From Alicyclobacillus tolerans (GTDB lineage Bacteria; Bacillota; Bacilli; Alicyclobacillales; Alicyclobacillaceae), in contig NZ_JAJFNK010000037.1 of the NCBI RefSeq assembly GCF_021739485.1, positions 1-49,728 on the forward strand: a stretch of 49,728 nucleotides of DNA, given 5' to 3'. A program made the position numbers and the translations under genes. Positions within the stretch are counted from its first letter, which is position 1. Every line of letters starts with the position of its first letter. Under the pieces are notes generated by a model that saw nothing but the letters and a program-made list of their open reading frames with translations, ran no database searches and was not told where the DNA came from. Positions 14,967 through 23,352 of the stretch are shown piece by piece.

Positions 14967-15978
14967 GGATCAAACCAAAAATCGTCAGATTGTTTTGGCA
15001 TCCCGGCCCAAAGGAATGCCCTCCAAGGAAAACTTTCGTTTTGTAGAAGGACCCGTGCCAACTCCGGGTCAAGGAGAATTCTTAGTAAGAACGGCGTATG
15101 TATCCGTTGATCCGTACATGCGCGGACGAATGAACGACGCAAAGTCGTATGTGCCGCCATTTCCCTTGGAAAAGGTGATTGTCGGAGGCGTGATCGGGCG
15201 TGTCGTTGCCTCACGTCACCCGGACTTTCAAGAGGGGGACATCGTCACTGGCAGGCTAGGATGGCAGGACTACTCCATTTCGAACGGCGAAGGCGTACAC
15301 AAAGTCAGTCCTGCCGCTGCCCCTGTGACAACCGCATTGGGGATTCTTGGAATGCCGGGTCTGACCGCTTATTTCGGTTTGCTCGAGATTGGACAACCGA
15401 AACCAGGCGAAACGGTGGTTGTCTCCGGAGCCGCCGGTGCGGTAGGCACTGTGGTGGGCCAAATCGCAAAACTAAAAGGGTGCCGCGTTGTCGGCATTGC
15501 GGGGTCTGAGGAGAAGATTGCCTATTTGACAAATGAACTCGGGTTTGATGCCGCGATCAACTACAAGTCAGACAATCTGCGCCAGGTGGTCAAAGACGCT
15601 TGCCCCGATGGAGTGGATGTGTACTTTGACAATGTGGGCGGGACAATCACAGACGTCGTGATGACCCAATTAAATTATCAGGCGCGCATTGTCATTTGCG
15701 GTCAAATTGCTTTGTACAACCTTGAAAAACCTGACGTGGGACCGCGCATTCTAAGCCAGCTCCTGATTAACAGCGCCATGATGAAAGGGTTTATTGTCTC
15801 TGATTTCAAAGACAAGACCCGCGAGGGGCTTGCGCAACTCACGACATGGCTTCAAGAGGGGAAACTTCGTTATCGCGAGAACATCGTGGAGGGGTTTGAG
15901 AACATACCTGAAGCATTTTTGGGACTCTTCCGCGGTGAAAACATTGGCAAGCAGCTTGTGAAGATTGCCGATTTGTAA
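14965..15978 (+). CDS. NADP-dependent oxidoreductase, YfmJ/CurA type (leukotriene B4 dehydrogenase-like)
   Basis: 337 residues of the zinc-free medium-chain reductase group that reduces activated carbon-carbon double bonds with NADPH. Visible motifs: VSVDPYMRGRM in the N-terminal domain, GMPGLTAYFGLLEIG, the nucleotide loop VVSGAAGAVGTVVGQIAKLKG, VDVYFDNVGG, ARIVICGQIALYN and the C-terminal FRGENIGKQLVK. Length fits the family (about 335-345). GTG 14965 has AAGGAAAG 8 bases upstream. It probably forms an operon with the thioesterase, and a strong terminator lies 65 bases downstream. Physiological substrate unknown; detoxification of reactive enones is plausible. Confidence 0.9.
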   Translation: MDQTKNRQIVLASRPKGMPSKENFRFVEGPVPTPGQGEFLVRTAYVSVDPYMRGRMNDAKSYVPPFPLEKVIVGGVIGRVVASRHPDFQEGDIVTGRLGWQDYSISNGEGVHKVSPAAAPVTTALGILGMPGLTAYFGLLEIGQPKPGETVVVSGAAGAVGTVVGQIAKLKGCRVVGIAGSEEKIAYLTNELGFDAAINYKSDNLRQVVKDACPDGVDVYFDNVGGTITDVVMTQLNYQARIVICGQIALYNLEKPDVGPRILSQLLINSAMMKGFIVSDFKDKTREGLAQLTTWLQEGKLRYRENIVEGFENIPEAFLGLFRGENIGKQLVKIADL

Positions 15979-16042
15979 GCTTTCAAACGCGTACGAGTCT
16001 TTCATGCCGAGCACATACCCCCAGTGCAAAAAACAAACAAAC

Positions 16043-16088
16043 AGCCATGTCCGGACGGAGCCAGCCCCCGGACATGGCTCCTTTTTTA
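16043..16088. terminator. Bidirectional rho-independent terminator
   Basis: AGCCATGTCCGG (16043-16054) pairs perfectly with CCGGACATGGCT (16068-16079). On the plus strand CCTTTTTT follows; on the minus strand the sequence past the stem is GTTTGTTTGTTTTTTG. It therefore serves both the reductase gene and the convergent EamA gene. Confidence 0.92.
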
Positions 16089-16156
16089 GGTGTTCTGGTG
16101 ATGAAGGATTCCGGCTGGTCCGTTTGAGACTTGCTCACGTGGTGATTTTTGGTAGC

Positions 16157-17125
16157 TCACTTTCTCGGCTCGTTTTCCGTTTTTGGACGCAGGGTTAACA
16201 AAATGACGGTGGCAACAATGGCAAGGCCACCCAAAGCTGTGGCCAAGCCGAGGTGTACATTTAACAAGACGACGGCGGCTGCGGCTGCAGACAGGGGTTC
16301 CGCACACGCCAGCAAGCTGGCTTCTGTAGGCGAAACAAAGTGAAGACTGTTGAGGTATAGGTAAAAGGCCAGAAGGGTTCCAAACAGCACCACGAAGAGC
16401 ACTAAACCTAAAGAAGCCCATGACCAGTGTTGTCCAGAGGTTTTCCACGGCGGCGCGATGGACCAAAATACGAGACCGCCAATAAGCATGGCCCAACCTA
16501 CGACAATCCCCGAACCCCAGCGCGCGATGAGGGCAGGCGGGTACAAAGTATAAAAGGCGAGCGCAGCGGCGGAAAGAAGTCCCCATACAATCGCCGGAGC
16601 GGGTACGACGACCGTGTTGTAAGAGCCGTTCGTCACCAACAGAAACGTTCCGAGAATAGCAAAGCCCAAAGCCGTCGCTTCACGGCCGCTCGGCAGGCGC
16701 CAGTTTCGAATGGCGAGGTAGATGACGATGAGTGCGGGTCCAAGGTATTGCAAAAACGTCGCAGTTGCAGCGTTGCCATAGCCGATGGAAGCGAAATACG
16801 AATACTGGACCGCTAAGAGGCCAAGTACGGAAAAAACGACGAGGTGAATGCGGTCGGTTTTGTTGCCCCAAACCGAAAACACGCTCTTTACGCCCGACTT
16901 AAGCCCTACCATGAGCAATAAAACAATCCCGGACAAGGTCATGCGCACCGTGACCAGCCAAGTGGGTGAAAAACCATCCATCTGGAACAGTTGCTGCGCG
17001 GCTGTGCCTGACAGCCCCCACAGGGTCGCACCGAACAAAACCATGCTAAACCCTTGCGATCGACGGCCGAACACCTTGCGAGTTGCATTCATCGGCACGG
17101 GCGAGTTCATAGAAGTCTGCTGCAA
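16157..17125 (-). CDS. EamA/DMT-family transporter
   Basis: 322 residues with ten predicted membrane helices in two EamA repeats. Repeat one begins SMVLFGATLWGLSGTAAQ and contains AVQYSYFASIGYGNAATATFLQYLGPALIV; repeat two ends in FVSPTEASLLACAEPLSAAAAA. These are typical of drug/metabolite exporters of the RhaT/YdcZ-like DMT superfamily. The substrate cannot be inferred. TTG 17125 is the likely start, with AAGGGAT 11 bases upstream; ATG 17110 is an alternative. It is transcribed alone and shares the bidirectional terminator. Confidence 0.88.
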   Translation of the reverse strand: MQQTSMNSPVPMNATRKVFGRRSQGFSMVLFGATLWGLSGTAAQQLFQMDGFSPTWLVTVRMTLSGIVLLLMVGLKSGVKSVFSVWGNKTDRIHLVVFSVLGLLAVQYSYFASIGYGNAATATFLQYLGPALIVIYLAIRNWRLPSGREATALGFAILGTFLLVTNGSYNTVVVPAPAIVWGLLSAAALAFYTLYPPALIARWGSGIVVGWAMLIGGLVFWSIAPPWKTSGQHWSWASLGLVLFVVLFGTLLAFYLYLNSLHFVSPTEASLLACAEPLSAAAAAVVLLNVHLGLATALGGLAIVATVILLTLRPKTENEPRK

Positions 17126-17219
17126 TTGGCGGTCGATCCCTTCCCAACGAATCTAAAGTGAAGCTGGAAATGTGAAATGCAAGTCGATGACGAGTTCGTG
17201 AGCTGAGCGGAGCCGACGT

Positions 17220-17885
17220 TTACGGATTCGCAAACAACCAGGTTTCCTTGTTGTAGGCCATATCCCAAAACTTGTATTCGTATTGACTGGATATCAAGAA
17301 ATGGCGTTCGATCCGTTGCTTTTGCGCGTCTGTTGCTAGTTCGCCCAAGTTGTCTAACCTGTGAATTTGCTCGTTCACCAGTTCGCCAAACCACTCATCT
17401 TGGTACGTGGCAATCCACTTGTCGTAAATAGGGTGATTCGGTTGGCTGTCTTTGTATTTTTGCCCAATTTCCCAATAGAGCCAGTAGCAAGGGAGGATTG
17501 CTGCGACGATTTCCGCCAAGGACCCTGCAGCGGCGACTGAAAGCAGGTGAGAGGTGTACTGGTAGGCTGTTGGAGCAGGTGTAAAGTTTGCCGACCGTTG
17601 TACGCCAAGAAGTTCAAAAAATGTTTCGTGCAGGGCGTGTTCGGCTGTAACCGTAGACTGGGCGTGAAAGGCAAGGCGGCCGATGGTGTCTAAGTCGTCG
17701 CTTTTTGACGCCGCGATCGACTGAATCTGGGCAAAGACGGTTAAGTAATACGAGTCGTTGAGCACATAGTGGCTGAATTTGTCTTCAGGCAGTGTGCCTG
17801 CGGCAATTTCTTTGACGAAAGGGTGTTCAAAACTCATATTCCATAAGGCATCCGCCTTTTCGCGCAAAAGACTGCTCAACTTCAA
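17220..17885 (-). CDS. tenA: Thiaminase II / aminopyrimidine aminohydrolase TenA
   Basis: 221 residues, the usual TenA length. Conserved parts are FVKEIAAGTLPEDKFSHYVLNDSYYL, AEHALHETFFELLG, YTSHLLSVAAAGSLAEIVAAILPCYWLYWEIG with the catalytic Cys, and the C-terminal SQYEYKFWDMAY with the catalytic Glu. TenA salvages thiamin breakdown products by hydrolysing aminopyrimidines to HMP. TTG 17885 has GGAGG 8 bases upstream. It stands alone, away from other thiamin genes. I looked for a TPP riboswitch in its leader and saw none. A -10 box lies at 17979-17984. Confidence 0.92.
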   Translation of the reverse strand: MKLSSLLREKADALWNMSFEHPFVKEIAAGTLPEDKFSHYVLNDSYYLTVFAQIQSIAASKSDDLDTIGRLAFHAQSTVTAEHALHETFFELLGVQRSANFTPAPTAYQYTSHLLSVAAAGSLAEIVAAILPCYWLYWEIGQKYKDSQPNHPIYDKWIATYQDEWFGELVNEQIHRLDNLGELATDAQKQRIERHFLISSQYEYKFWDMAYNKETWLFANP

Positions 17886-17978
17886 TCACAGGACCTCCAA
17901 AGATGCAGTTTGGGTGGATGCAGATTGTTGGGAAGACGAGAGGTGGTGCCGACGCACCGCGATCGACAGTATGTGATG

Positions 17979-17984
17979 ATTATA
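17979..17984 (-). promoter_or_regulatory. Putative -10 box of the tenA promoter
   Basis: The minus strand reads TATAAT here, about 95 bases before the tenA start; a -35 (TGCCAA, 17-base spacer) is poor. The remaining sequence of the 322-base gap 17886-18207 shows no other element I can support. Confidence 0.4.
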
Positions 17985-18207
17985 ACGGTAAACACGCGGT
18001 TTTGGCAGGGTTTTTCGATAAGGAACGCAGAGAACTGCCGCAGATGATTGCCCGCACAAACCGATAAAGCGGCAACCGTGGGGGCTTGCCGCTAAGAGAT
18101 GGCGAAATCTAAAATGAATACCATGAATCACAGTTGAAAGAAAGCGCTAAAAGTCGAGTCGACAGTTGGACCTGCAAACGCTGACATTGAGGGAACGACG
18201 TTACGGC

Positions 18208-18621
18208 TTAGGTATACTGACTAGGGTGAGGGATGGTGTACCGGCCCCCGAGCACGTGAAGACCTGCAGAACTCAACTTCTCCGCTGTCTTTTGCCGGGT
18301 GCGGTTCGCTAACTCCAATCCGTCTTCATCCGCGAAACGCGGCTCCGTGTTCGTTGAAGTGGCTAGTGGTTCCATGTATTCGTAAAGAATTTGCCCGGAA
18401 TGGTCCTGGGCAGTCACAAACAGTTCCAGGGTATTGTAATAAACGAATGATAGTTCACTGGGCCGGGATTCCGAAAATACGTCCAGTCGAACGCTTTCGA
18501 TGTTCTCATGACCCAGTTCTTCAATAAACCGATCCAGTGAAGGGAATTCGACTTTCTGAACTACTCCGGTGTACGGAAACGAGAGGATTTGGGAATTGGT
18601 AGAGCGTCCACTGCGAATCAC
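18208..18621 (-). CDS. Hypothetical protein, 137 residues
   Basis: Not recognised. Soluble, mixed alpha/beta: FPYTGVVQKVEFPSLDRFIEELGHENIESVRLDV, then a likely beta hairpin (ELSFVYYNTLELFVTAQDHSGQILYEYME), then a charged helix (LELANRTRQKTAEKLSSAGLHVLGGRY). GTG 18621 follows AGGAGGGG at good spacing, which supports translation. It stands between tenA and the histidine kinase, all on the minus strand, with a 143-base gap after the kinase. No function can be given. Confidence 0.65.
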   Translation of the reverse strand: MIRSGRSTNSQILSFPYTGVVQKVEFPSLDRFIEELGHENIESVRLDVFSESRPSELSFVYYNTLELFVTAQDHSGQILYEYMEPLATSTNTEPRFADEDGLELANRTRQKTAEKLSSAGLHVLGGRYTIPHPSQYT

Positions 18622-18764
18622 TGAGGCACCCCTCCTGCTAACAAGGCACTGTTTTGATTACGATTTCATAATACTCTCGCCTTCTGTATCGGGAAGGCGC
18701 ATTGTATTCTATCTTCATGAAGTGAAAGTGAGTCATTTGAAACTAGCCCGTTTAGACTAGTTCT

Positions 18765-19838
18765 TCAAGCAATTGGAACTTCAATGCGAATAGATGTGCC
18801 TTTGTTCACTGCGGAGTCTAAGGAGAAGGTGCCACCGAGCTGTTTGCAGCGCTCTTTCATGGTCTTCATACCATAGTGGCCGACTGAGGGTTGGAGTGTT
18901 GGGTCAAATCCGCAGCCATCGTCTCGGATCGACAGTAAGACGCGGTCTTTCTCTGGCGAAAAGGCAACCGTGAAATGGATTTTCCGGGCCTGTGCGTGTT
19001 TGCGGATGTTCGTCATGGATTCTTGAATCATCTTCGCAAGTTGGCTGGTGACCGCAGGGTCGACGCTGATTGGCGTACCGACCAATTGATAGTGCACAGG
19101 AATGGCAGTTCTCGTCTCAAATTCCTGGACGTAGTGCTTGATGTACGAAGCCAGGTCCTCCGTAACACGGAATGTCAGGTCGAAAAGGGCCTGTCGAAGT
19201 TCAATCGTACTGTTGTCGAGAACTTGACTGATTTTCTCCATCAGTTGTGGATCGGGTTCTTTGCCTTGGGCAACATCGTCTAAGAGTGCCTTCATCTGCA
19301 TGTTCGCGTAGGCAATCTCTTGAACGACTCCGTCGTGCAAATCCCGGGCTAAGCGTTCCCGTTCTTGGAGGGTATGGTTCAATGCCTCTTTTTGTCTGCG
19401 TTCTTTTTCAAGGTGTTTTTGATTCGTAATGTCTCGCAGAGTCATAAGCAGGTAGCTGCCCCCGTCCTCTGCAGGGATATAGGAATAGTTTACCGAGACG
19501 ATGAGGTGGTCTCCGGAGGCGGTTTCGATGTTCATTTCCGTGTCGATGGGCGCTTTCGTGGTTAGTACCCGGGACCCAAAGCACTTGTCGTTTTGTAAAG
19601 CGGACTTGCCCTCCGTTTGGCAGCGAAACAACGTGCCGCAGAACTCTCCACAACGATGGCTCGCGTACCCCGTCATCTCTTTTGCAGCCTTGTTCATGTA
19701 CAAGACCTGACGGTTCGCATCTAGAATAACCATCCCTTCTGAGGAATGCTCAAAAACGTCTTCCAACAGAAAGGAGGGCAGCAATGGAGAATGTTTGGCT
19801 AGGTTGAGGTTTGCAACGGGTTGAGCTAAGTCCGGCAC
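18765..19838 (-). CDS. PAS-domain sensor histidine kinase, NarL/DegS class (HisKA_3), with four-Cys PAS insert
   Basis: 357 residues, cytoplasmic, no membrane segments. A PAS domain (about 23-145) contains cysteines at about 63, 67, 73 and 86 (HRCGEFCGTLFRCQ and NDKCFG). A coiled linker leads to the HisKA_3 motif ERLARDLHDGVVQEI (phospho-accepting His about 168), then the ATPase with MIQESMTNIRKHAQ (N box), IRDDGCGFDP and GHYGMKTMKERCKQLGG. The frame runs further upstream to 19982, but GTG 19838 preceded by GAGGTG at 7 bases is the better start. It is divergent from its likely partner regulator. The Cys set suggests redox or oxygen sensing, as in the Fe-S kinase NreB; the spacing differs from NreB, so this is inference. 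Confidence 0.9.
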   Translation of the reverse strand: MPDLAQPVANLNLAKHSPLLPSFLLEDVFEHSSEGMVILDANRQVLYMNKAAKEMTGYASHRCGEFCGTLFRCQTEGKSALQNDKCFGSRVLTTKAPIDTEMNIETASGDHLIVSVNYSYIPAEDGGSYLLMTLRDITNQKHLEKERRQKEALNHTLQERERLARDLHDGVVQEIAYANMQMKALLDDVAQGKEPDPQLMEKISQVLDNSTIELRQALFDLTFRVTEDLASYIKHYVQEFETRTAIPVHYQLVGTPISVDPAVTSQLAKMIQESMTNIRKHAQARKIHFTVAFSPEKDRVLLSIRDDGCGFDPTLQPSVGHYGMKTMKERCKQLGGTFSLDSAVNKGTSIRIEVPIA

Positions 19839-19980
19839 CGACAAGCACCTCGCAGAATTGCTTCTTACCTTAAATGTAGCACATAATGTATGATTAGCAT
19901 ATGGAGGACATTGGCTTACGGTAGTCCAATTGTACCTCATTGGGCTATCCAAGTGGGTAACGATGCTGTACAAAAGAGCC

Positions 19981-20000
19981 ATGTTTAAAAATGTTTAAAG
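19981..20000 (+). promoter_or_regulatory. Tandem 10-bp repeat in the kinase-regulator intergenic region
   Basis: ATGTTTAAAA (19981-19990) is followed immediately by ATGTTTAAAG (19991-20000), one helical turn apart. TATGAT (20003-20008) just downstream may be the -10 box of the regulator gene. A binding site for the adjacent regulator is plausible. Confidence 0.4.
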
Positions 20001-20055
20001 GTGTATGATAAATTGTATGAGGTTTTTTGAGAACGTGACGAAGGAGCGGAAAAAA

Positions 20056-20742
20056 ATGAGTGAAAACGACTCGAGCCGTTCGAAAATTCGTGTTTTGGTC
20101 GTTGACGATCACGAATTGTTTCGGCAAGGGGTAAGCGGTATTCTGAGCCGTTCGGACGACATCGATGTTGTCGGGGAAGCAGAAAACGGGCAGATTGCTG
20201 TTGAAAAGTGCGCGGAATTGCTCCCGGATGTGGTGCTCATGGATATCAACATGCCCGTCTGCGGCGGGCTCGAAGCAACCCGATTGATCAAAAGGGAAAA
20301 TCCCTATGTAAAAATTTTGATTCTCACGGTGTCCGACGCCGAGGAAACCCTGTTTGAAGCGGTGAAGTCCGGCGCTTCGGGTTATGTGTTAAAAAGCGCA
20401 AATCCGCAGATGGTCATTGAGGGGGTCCGTCGCGTCAGCAACGGTGAACCTGTAATTCCCGGAAATTTAGCCATGCAAATCATTTCGGAATTATCCAAGC
20501 CGATGGAAAGACCCGTCAGTGACCAGGTGGATCAACTAACGGAACGCGAAGTCGAAGTGCTTAGGCACCTCAGTACTGGCGCTACGAACCGCGACATTGC
20601 CCGCGCCTTATTCATCAGTGAGAATACCGTTCGAAATCACGTGCGAAACATTCTTGAAAAGCTTCATTTAAGCAACCGGGTCCAGGCAGCGGCTTATGCC
20701 GTTCGCGAGGGATATATTATAAAAGACCAAGAAGAGCGCTGA
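20056..20742 (+). CDS. NarL/FixJ-family response regulator
   Basis: 228 residues: receiver domain with acidic pair VVDDHE, phospho-acceptor Asp in VVLMDINMP (about 63), Thr in ILTVSDA and Lys in YVLKSA, followed by a LuxR-type helix-turn-helix (LTEREVEVLRHLSTGATNRDIARALFISENTVRNHVRNILEKL). The open frame starts at 20005, but ATG 20056 has GAAGGAGCGG at ideal distance. It is divergent from the PAS kinase, 217 bases apart, and is presumably its partner. The targets are not evident; the two 10-bp repeats between the genes suggest autoregulation. Confidence 0.93.
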   Translation: MSENDSSRSKIRVLVVDDHELFRQGVSGILSRSDDIDVVGEAENGQIAVEKCAELLPDVVLMDINMPVCGGLEATRLIKRENPYVKILILTVSDAEETLFEAVKSGASGYVLKSANPQMVIEGVRRVSNGEPVIPGNLAMQIISELSKPMERPVSDQVDQLTEREVEVLRHLSTGATNRDIARALFISENTVRNHVRNILEKLHLSNRVQAAAYAVREGYIIKDQEER

Positions 20743-20766
20743 TTTCGGCACTCTTCTTGTGGGTTT

Positions 20767-20785
20767 CCCGCGTCAGTCGTGCGGG
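20767..20785 (+). terminator. Weak terminator after the response regulator
   Basis: CCCGC (20767-20771) pairs with GCGGG (20781-20785), followed by CTTTCG. A further stem AAGAAGAG/CTCTTCTT overlaps the stop codon. Either could end transcription before the convergent gene. Confidence 0.3.
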
Positions 20786-20836
20786 CTTTCGAGTCGTGAA
20801 AGTAAATTTTCATCGATTTGAACTTTTGACTCGGCC

Positions 20837-21457
20837 TTAATTCGTGGTTTTATTGGATGATTTGATGGAGGCTTTGTTTGACTTTCCATTGCGATTGTTC
20901 TTTTCCTGAGAAGCCTCTATTTTGTTAAACATGTCCTCAATTCTGGACAATTCCTTGGTGACAGTTTCTAGGTTTTGGCTTGTTGCCTCATCGTGTAAAG
21001 GGAACAACAGGTATCGAACAGCTGCCAGAGAGGTTCGCATTTCATTAGCCACTGTCCACGGCATCACGTGGTCGGCATGGCTGGATGCGGACTCTTTTTG
21101 TTGCCTTTTTTGCTCTTTATGACGATACCCGAGCCAAGCAATGGTTCCGTAGCCTACGAGTTCAACGATCACCACAGTGACACTCGTCGGCAGATACGGA
21201 TGAATGAGTCGGACGACGCTCAGAAAAAGCCCGGTGAGCAACGCCACTGAGATTCCGAAAAAGTAGCTCAATGCACCGATAACCATTAAAGCCACTATAA
21301 ACACAATGTGCTGCAGGAAGATGCCCCAGATACCAAGTCCAAGAACAACCAACGCCAGGAGGAGATTTGCGTGTGACAGCAGAAAGTCGACAATGTAGTG
21401 GTCCAACCTGGTGGACGATTCGCGAACCAGGCGGGCGGCGGTTTTTAGGACATTCAT
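20837..21457 (-). CDS. Membrane protein with degenerate histidine-kinase dimerisation (DHp-like) helix
   Basis: 206 residues. About four hydrophobic helices (residues 26-115) are followed by a charged linker (RHKEQKRQQKE) and then VANEMRTSLAAVRYLLFPL, which lines up with the HisKA motif SHELRTPLTAIRGYL except that the phospho-accepting His is Asn. A second helix (LETVTKELSRIEDMFNKIEAS) has the character of the other half of a DHp hairpin. There is no ATPase domain; the protein ends in a basic Asn/Ser/Lys tail. It may be a pseudokinase that dimerises with a true kinase, or a remnant. The resemblance is read by eye. ATG 21457 lacks a strong binding site. It is convergent with the NarL-type regulator. 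Confidence 0.65.
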   Translation of the reverse strand: MNVLKTAARLVRESSTRLDHYIVDFLLSHANLLLALVVLGLGIWGIFLQHIVFIVALMVIGALSYFFGISVALLTGLFLSVVRLIHPYLPTSVTVVIVELVGYGTIAWLGYRHKEQKRQQKESASSHADHVMPWTVANEMRTSLAAVRYLLFPLHDEATSQNLETVTKELSRIEDMFNKIEASQEKNNRNGKSNKASIKSSNKTTN

Positions 21458-21922
21458 AGCACGATCACCCAGCTCGATTAAGGTTGTTCCTCAAAAGGCA
21501 TGCAACGCTTGAACTTAAGTGTGTCAAAAAATACTCTACGTCATCGCAGCCTCACGTAAAAGGCCCATATGTACTAGATGTAATGAACTACATCAAAAGT
21601 TCATCGGAAAGTCTAATTGAAATGTTCATATGTAGTATACGCCAACTGGAGTCTACGCCAACGTTCATTTTCAGACAAAAAGAGACAGACAGTTGTGGGC
21701 GAAATTGCCAGGTGCAACCGTTCCTTCATCACCGTGCGTCGCATTTGGTCCCAACTGTTGGGGGAAATTGGTATATATCAGGAGGAGTTGGAGACAAGGA
21801 CGTTTCAGGGATTCCGTTTCGGGATGGGATCGCGTTTAAGGGATGCGGATTGCATTGAAGGGATTCAACTGGGGGCAGCGAGCCACCCAAGGCCACCACT
21901 GGCGGCCTTGGGGACGCTCTTC
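21458..21922. other. 465-base gap without a convincing gene
   Basis: Two overlapping plus-strand frames exist (21484-21858 and 21617-21964), but neither has a family signature and they compete with each other. A GAGGAG-rich patch near 21781 is not followed by a good start. The only clear element is the purA-proximal hairpin at 21886-21912. Confidence 0.5.
21886..21912 (-). terminator. Stem-loop downstream of purA
   Basis: CCCAAGGCC (21886-21894) pairs perfectly with GGCCTTGGG (21904-21912), 11 bases after the purA stop codon. No T-run follows on the minus strand, so it may stabilise the 3' end rather than terminate efficiently. Confidence 0.45.
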
Positions 21923-23185
21923 CTACTCTCGGCTAATGGTTTGGTTTCGCTCCGGACCGACTGAGATGTAGCGAATCGGTACTCCGACGAGTTCCTCGAT
22001 CTTTTGCACAAACTCTTTGGCTGCTTCGGGAAGATCATCGAATTTCCGGCATCCCGAGATGTCTTCGGTCCAGCCCGCAAGGGTTTCGTACACGGGTTGG
22101 GCCTGTTCCAATTCATACGCGGGCAGGGGAAGGTCGTAGCTTTGCCCGTTCAAATCGTAGTGCGTGCAAATGGACACTTCCGACAATCCGCTCAATACGT
22201 CCAGTTTCATCATGGCCAATTCGGTATAGCCGTTTAACCAGGCTCCGTATCGCAGCGTCGGGATGTCAAGCCAGCCGGTGGCGCGAGGGCGTCCGGTGGT
22301 GGCTCCGTATTCGTGGCCGTGCTCTTGCAGGAACTTGCCCATTTCGTCTTCCAGCTTCGTCGGGAAGGGGCCTTCGCCGACAGCTGTGGTATACGCCTTG
22401 GTAATCCCGGTCACCCGCTTAATCGCGGTTGGAGGAATGCCGGCTCCAGCGGAAGTGCCGCCCGAGATGGGGGACGAGGAGGTGACAAACGGGTACACGC
22501 CCCAATCGAGATCGCGCATGACCCCCAACTGGCCTTCTAACAAGACGTGCTTTCCGGCTTCAACAGCCTGGCGAATGAGCGGCAACGTGTCTTGGATGTA
22601 AGGCAGAAGCACTTCCCTGGCTGCTGTGAGTTCATTCCACATGTCGTCGAAACTGCCGCCGAATTCGCGGATTCCGGGCATGCGCTTCAGTTTGGCTTCA
22701 TACGTGGACAAAAGCCGCGACCGGAAGTGTTCGAGGTCTTTCATCTCTCCAATCTGTAACCCGAACCGGCCTGCTTTGTCCTGATACGCAGGTCCGATGC
22801 CTTGAAGCGTGGTGCCTACTTTTTTCGATCGCGATGCTTCCTCATACTGGTCTTGCCAGATGTGCAAGGGCAACACGATGTGCGCGCGGTTGGAAATTAC
22901 CAAGTTTCCGGTGTCGATTCCACCGTCTTGGAGAGATTTCAGTTCTTTGACCAAATTCATGGGGTGCACGACGACACCGGTCCCGACCACGCAGACCGTG
23001 TTTGGATTAAAGATCCCGGAAGGAACCAGGTGAAGTGCAAATTTCCCGTGCTCGTTGACAATCGTGTGTCCGGCGTTGCCGCCGCCTTGGTAACGGATGA
23101 CCATATCAGCTTGAACGGCAAAGTAATCGACCATCTTGCCTTTGCCTTCATCGCCGTACTGTGCACCTACAACTGCATGTATCAA
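21923..23185 (-). CDS. purA: Adenylosuccinate synthetase
   Basis: 420 residues, close to the family's usual 428-430. It makes adenylosuccinate from IMP, aspartate and GTP, the first committed step to AMP. Visible: GAQYGDEGKGK (P-loop with catalytic Asp13), GGGNAGHTIV (His41), GTTLQGIGPAYQDKAGR, VTSSSPISGG, TTAVGEGPFPT, EYGATTGRPRATGWLD (the substrate-binding Arg loop) and the C-terminal RYISVGPERNQTI. One feature departs from the canonical LEGAQG: the sequence reads LLEGQLGVMRDLDWG. TTG 23185 follows GAGGGGG at 7 bases. It is divergent from a LysR gene, an unusual setting for purA, so a paralogue beside another purA copy elsewhere is possible. Confidence 0.94.
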   Translation of the reverse strand: MIHAVVGAQYGDEGKGKMVDYFAVQADMVIRYQGGGNAGHTIVNEHGKFALHLVPSGIFNPNTVCVVGTGVVVHPMNLVKELKSLQDGGIDTGNLVISNRAHIVLPLHIWQDQYEEASRSKKVGTTLQGIGPAYQDKAGRFGLQIGEMKDLEHFRSRLLSTYEAKLKRMPGIREFGGSFDDMWNELTAAREVLLPYIQDTLPLIRQAVEAGKHVLLEGQLGVMRDLDWGVYPFVTSSSPISGGTSAGAGIPPTAIKRVTGITKAYTTAVGEGPFPTKLEDEMGKFLQEHGHEYGATTGRPRATGWLDIPTLRYGAWLNGYTELAMMKLDVLSGLSEVSICTHYDLNGQSYDLPLPAYELEQAQPVYETLAGWTEDISGCRKFDDLPEAAKEFVQKIEELVGVPIRYISVGPERNQTISRE

Positions 23186-23234
23186 TGGGATGCCCCCTCA
23201 TAAATTCTCGCATCCTTAGTGTATGACGCAGATA

Positions 23235-23284
23235 TTTATGTGTAAAATTGATTTGTTGCATACTTTCTATACATAAATTGCATA
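23235..23284. promoter_or_regulatory. Repeat-rich region between purA and the LysR gene, likely operator
   Basis: TTTATGT (23235-23241) and ACATAAA (23271-23277) form an inverted repeat, and TTGCATA occurs twice 22 bp apart (23256-23262 and 23278-23284). The region is AT-rich and lies between divergent genes, the standard place for LysR-type binding. Confidence 0.45.
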
Positions 23285-23352
23285 TACAGGTTTCCACGTT
23301 TCCACTCATGCATAAGTTCTTTCTACATTCGTTCAAAAAGGCGGCGTTGCCC

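Noticed and set aside
17886..18207. TPP riboswitch upstream of tenA
   Set aside because: The conserved CTGAGA and GAACCTGATCTGG-type segments are absent on the minus strand.
21484..21964. Two overlapping plus-strand frames between the pseudokinase and purA
   Set aside because: They contradict each other, lack good starts and run into the purA 3' end; no motif supports either.
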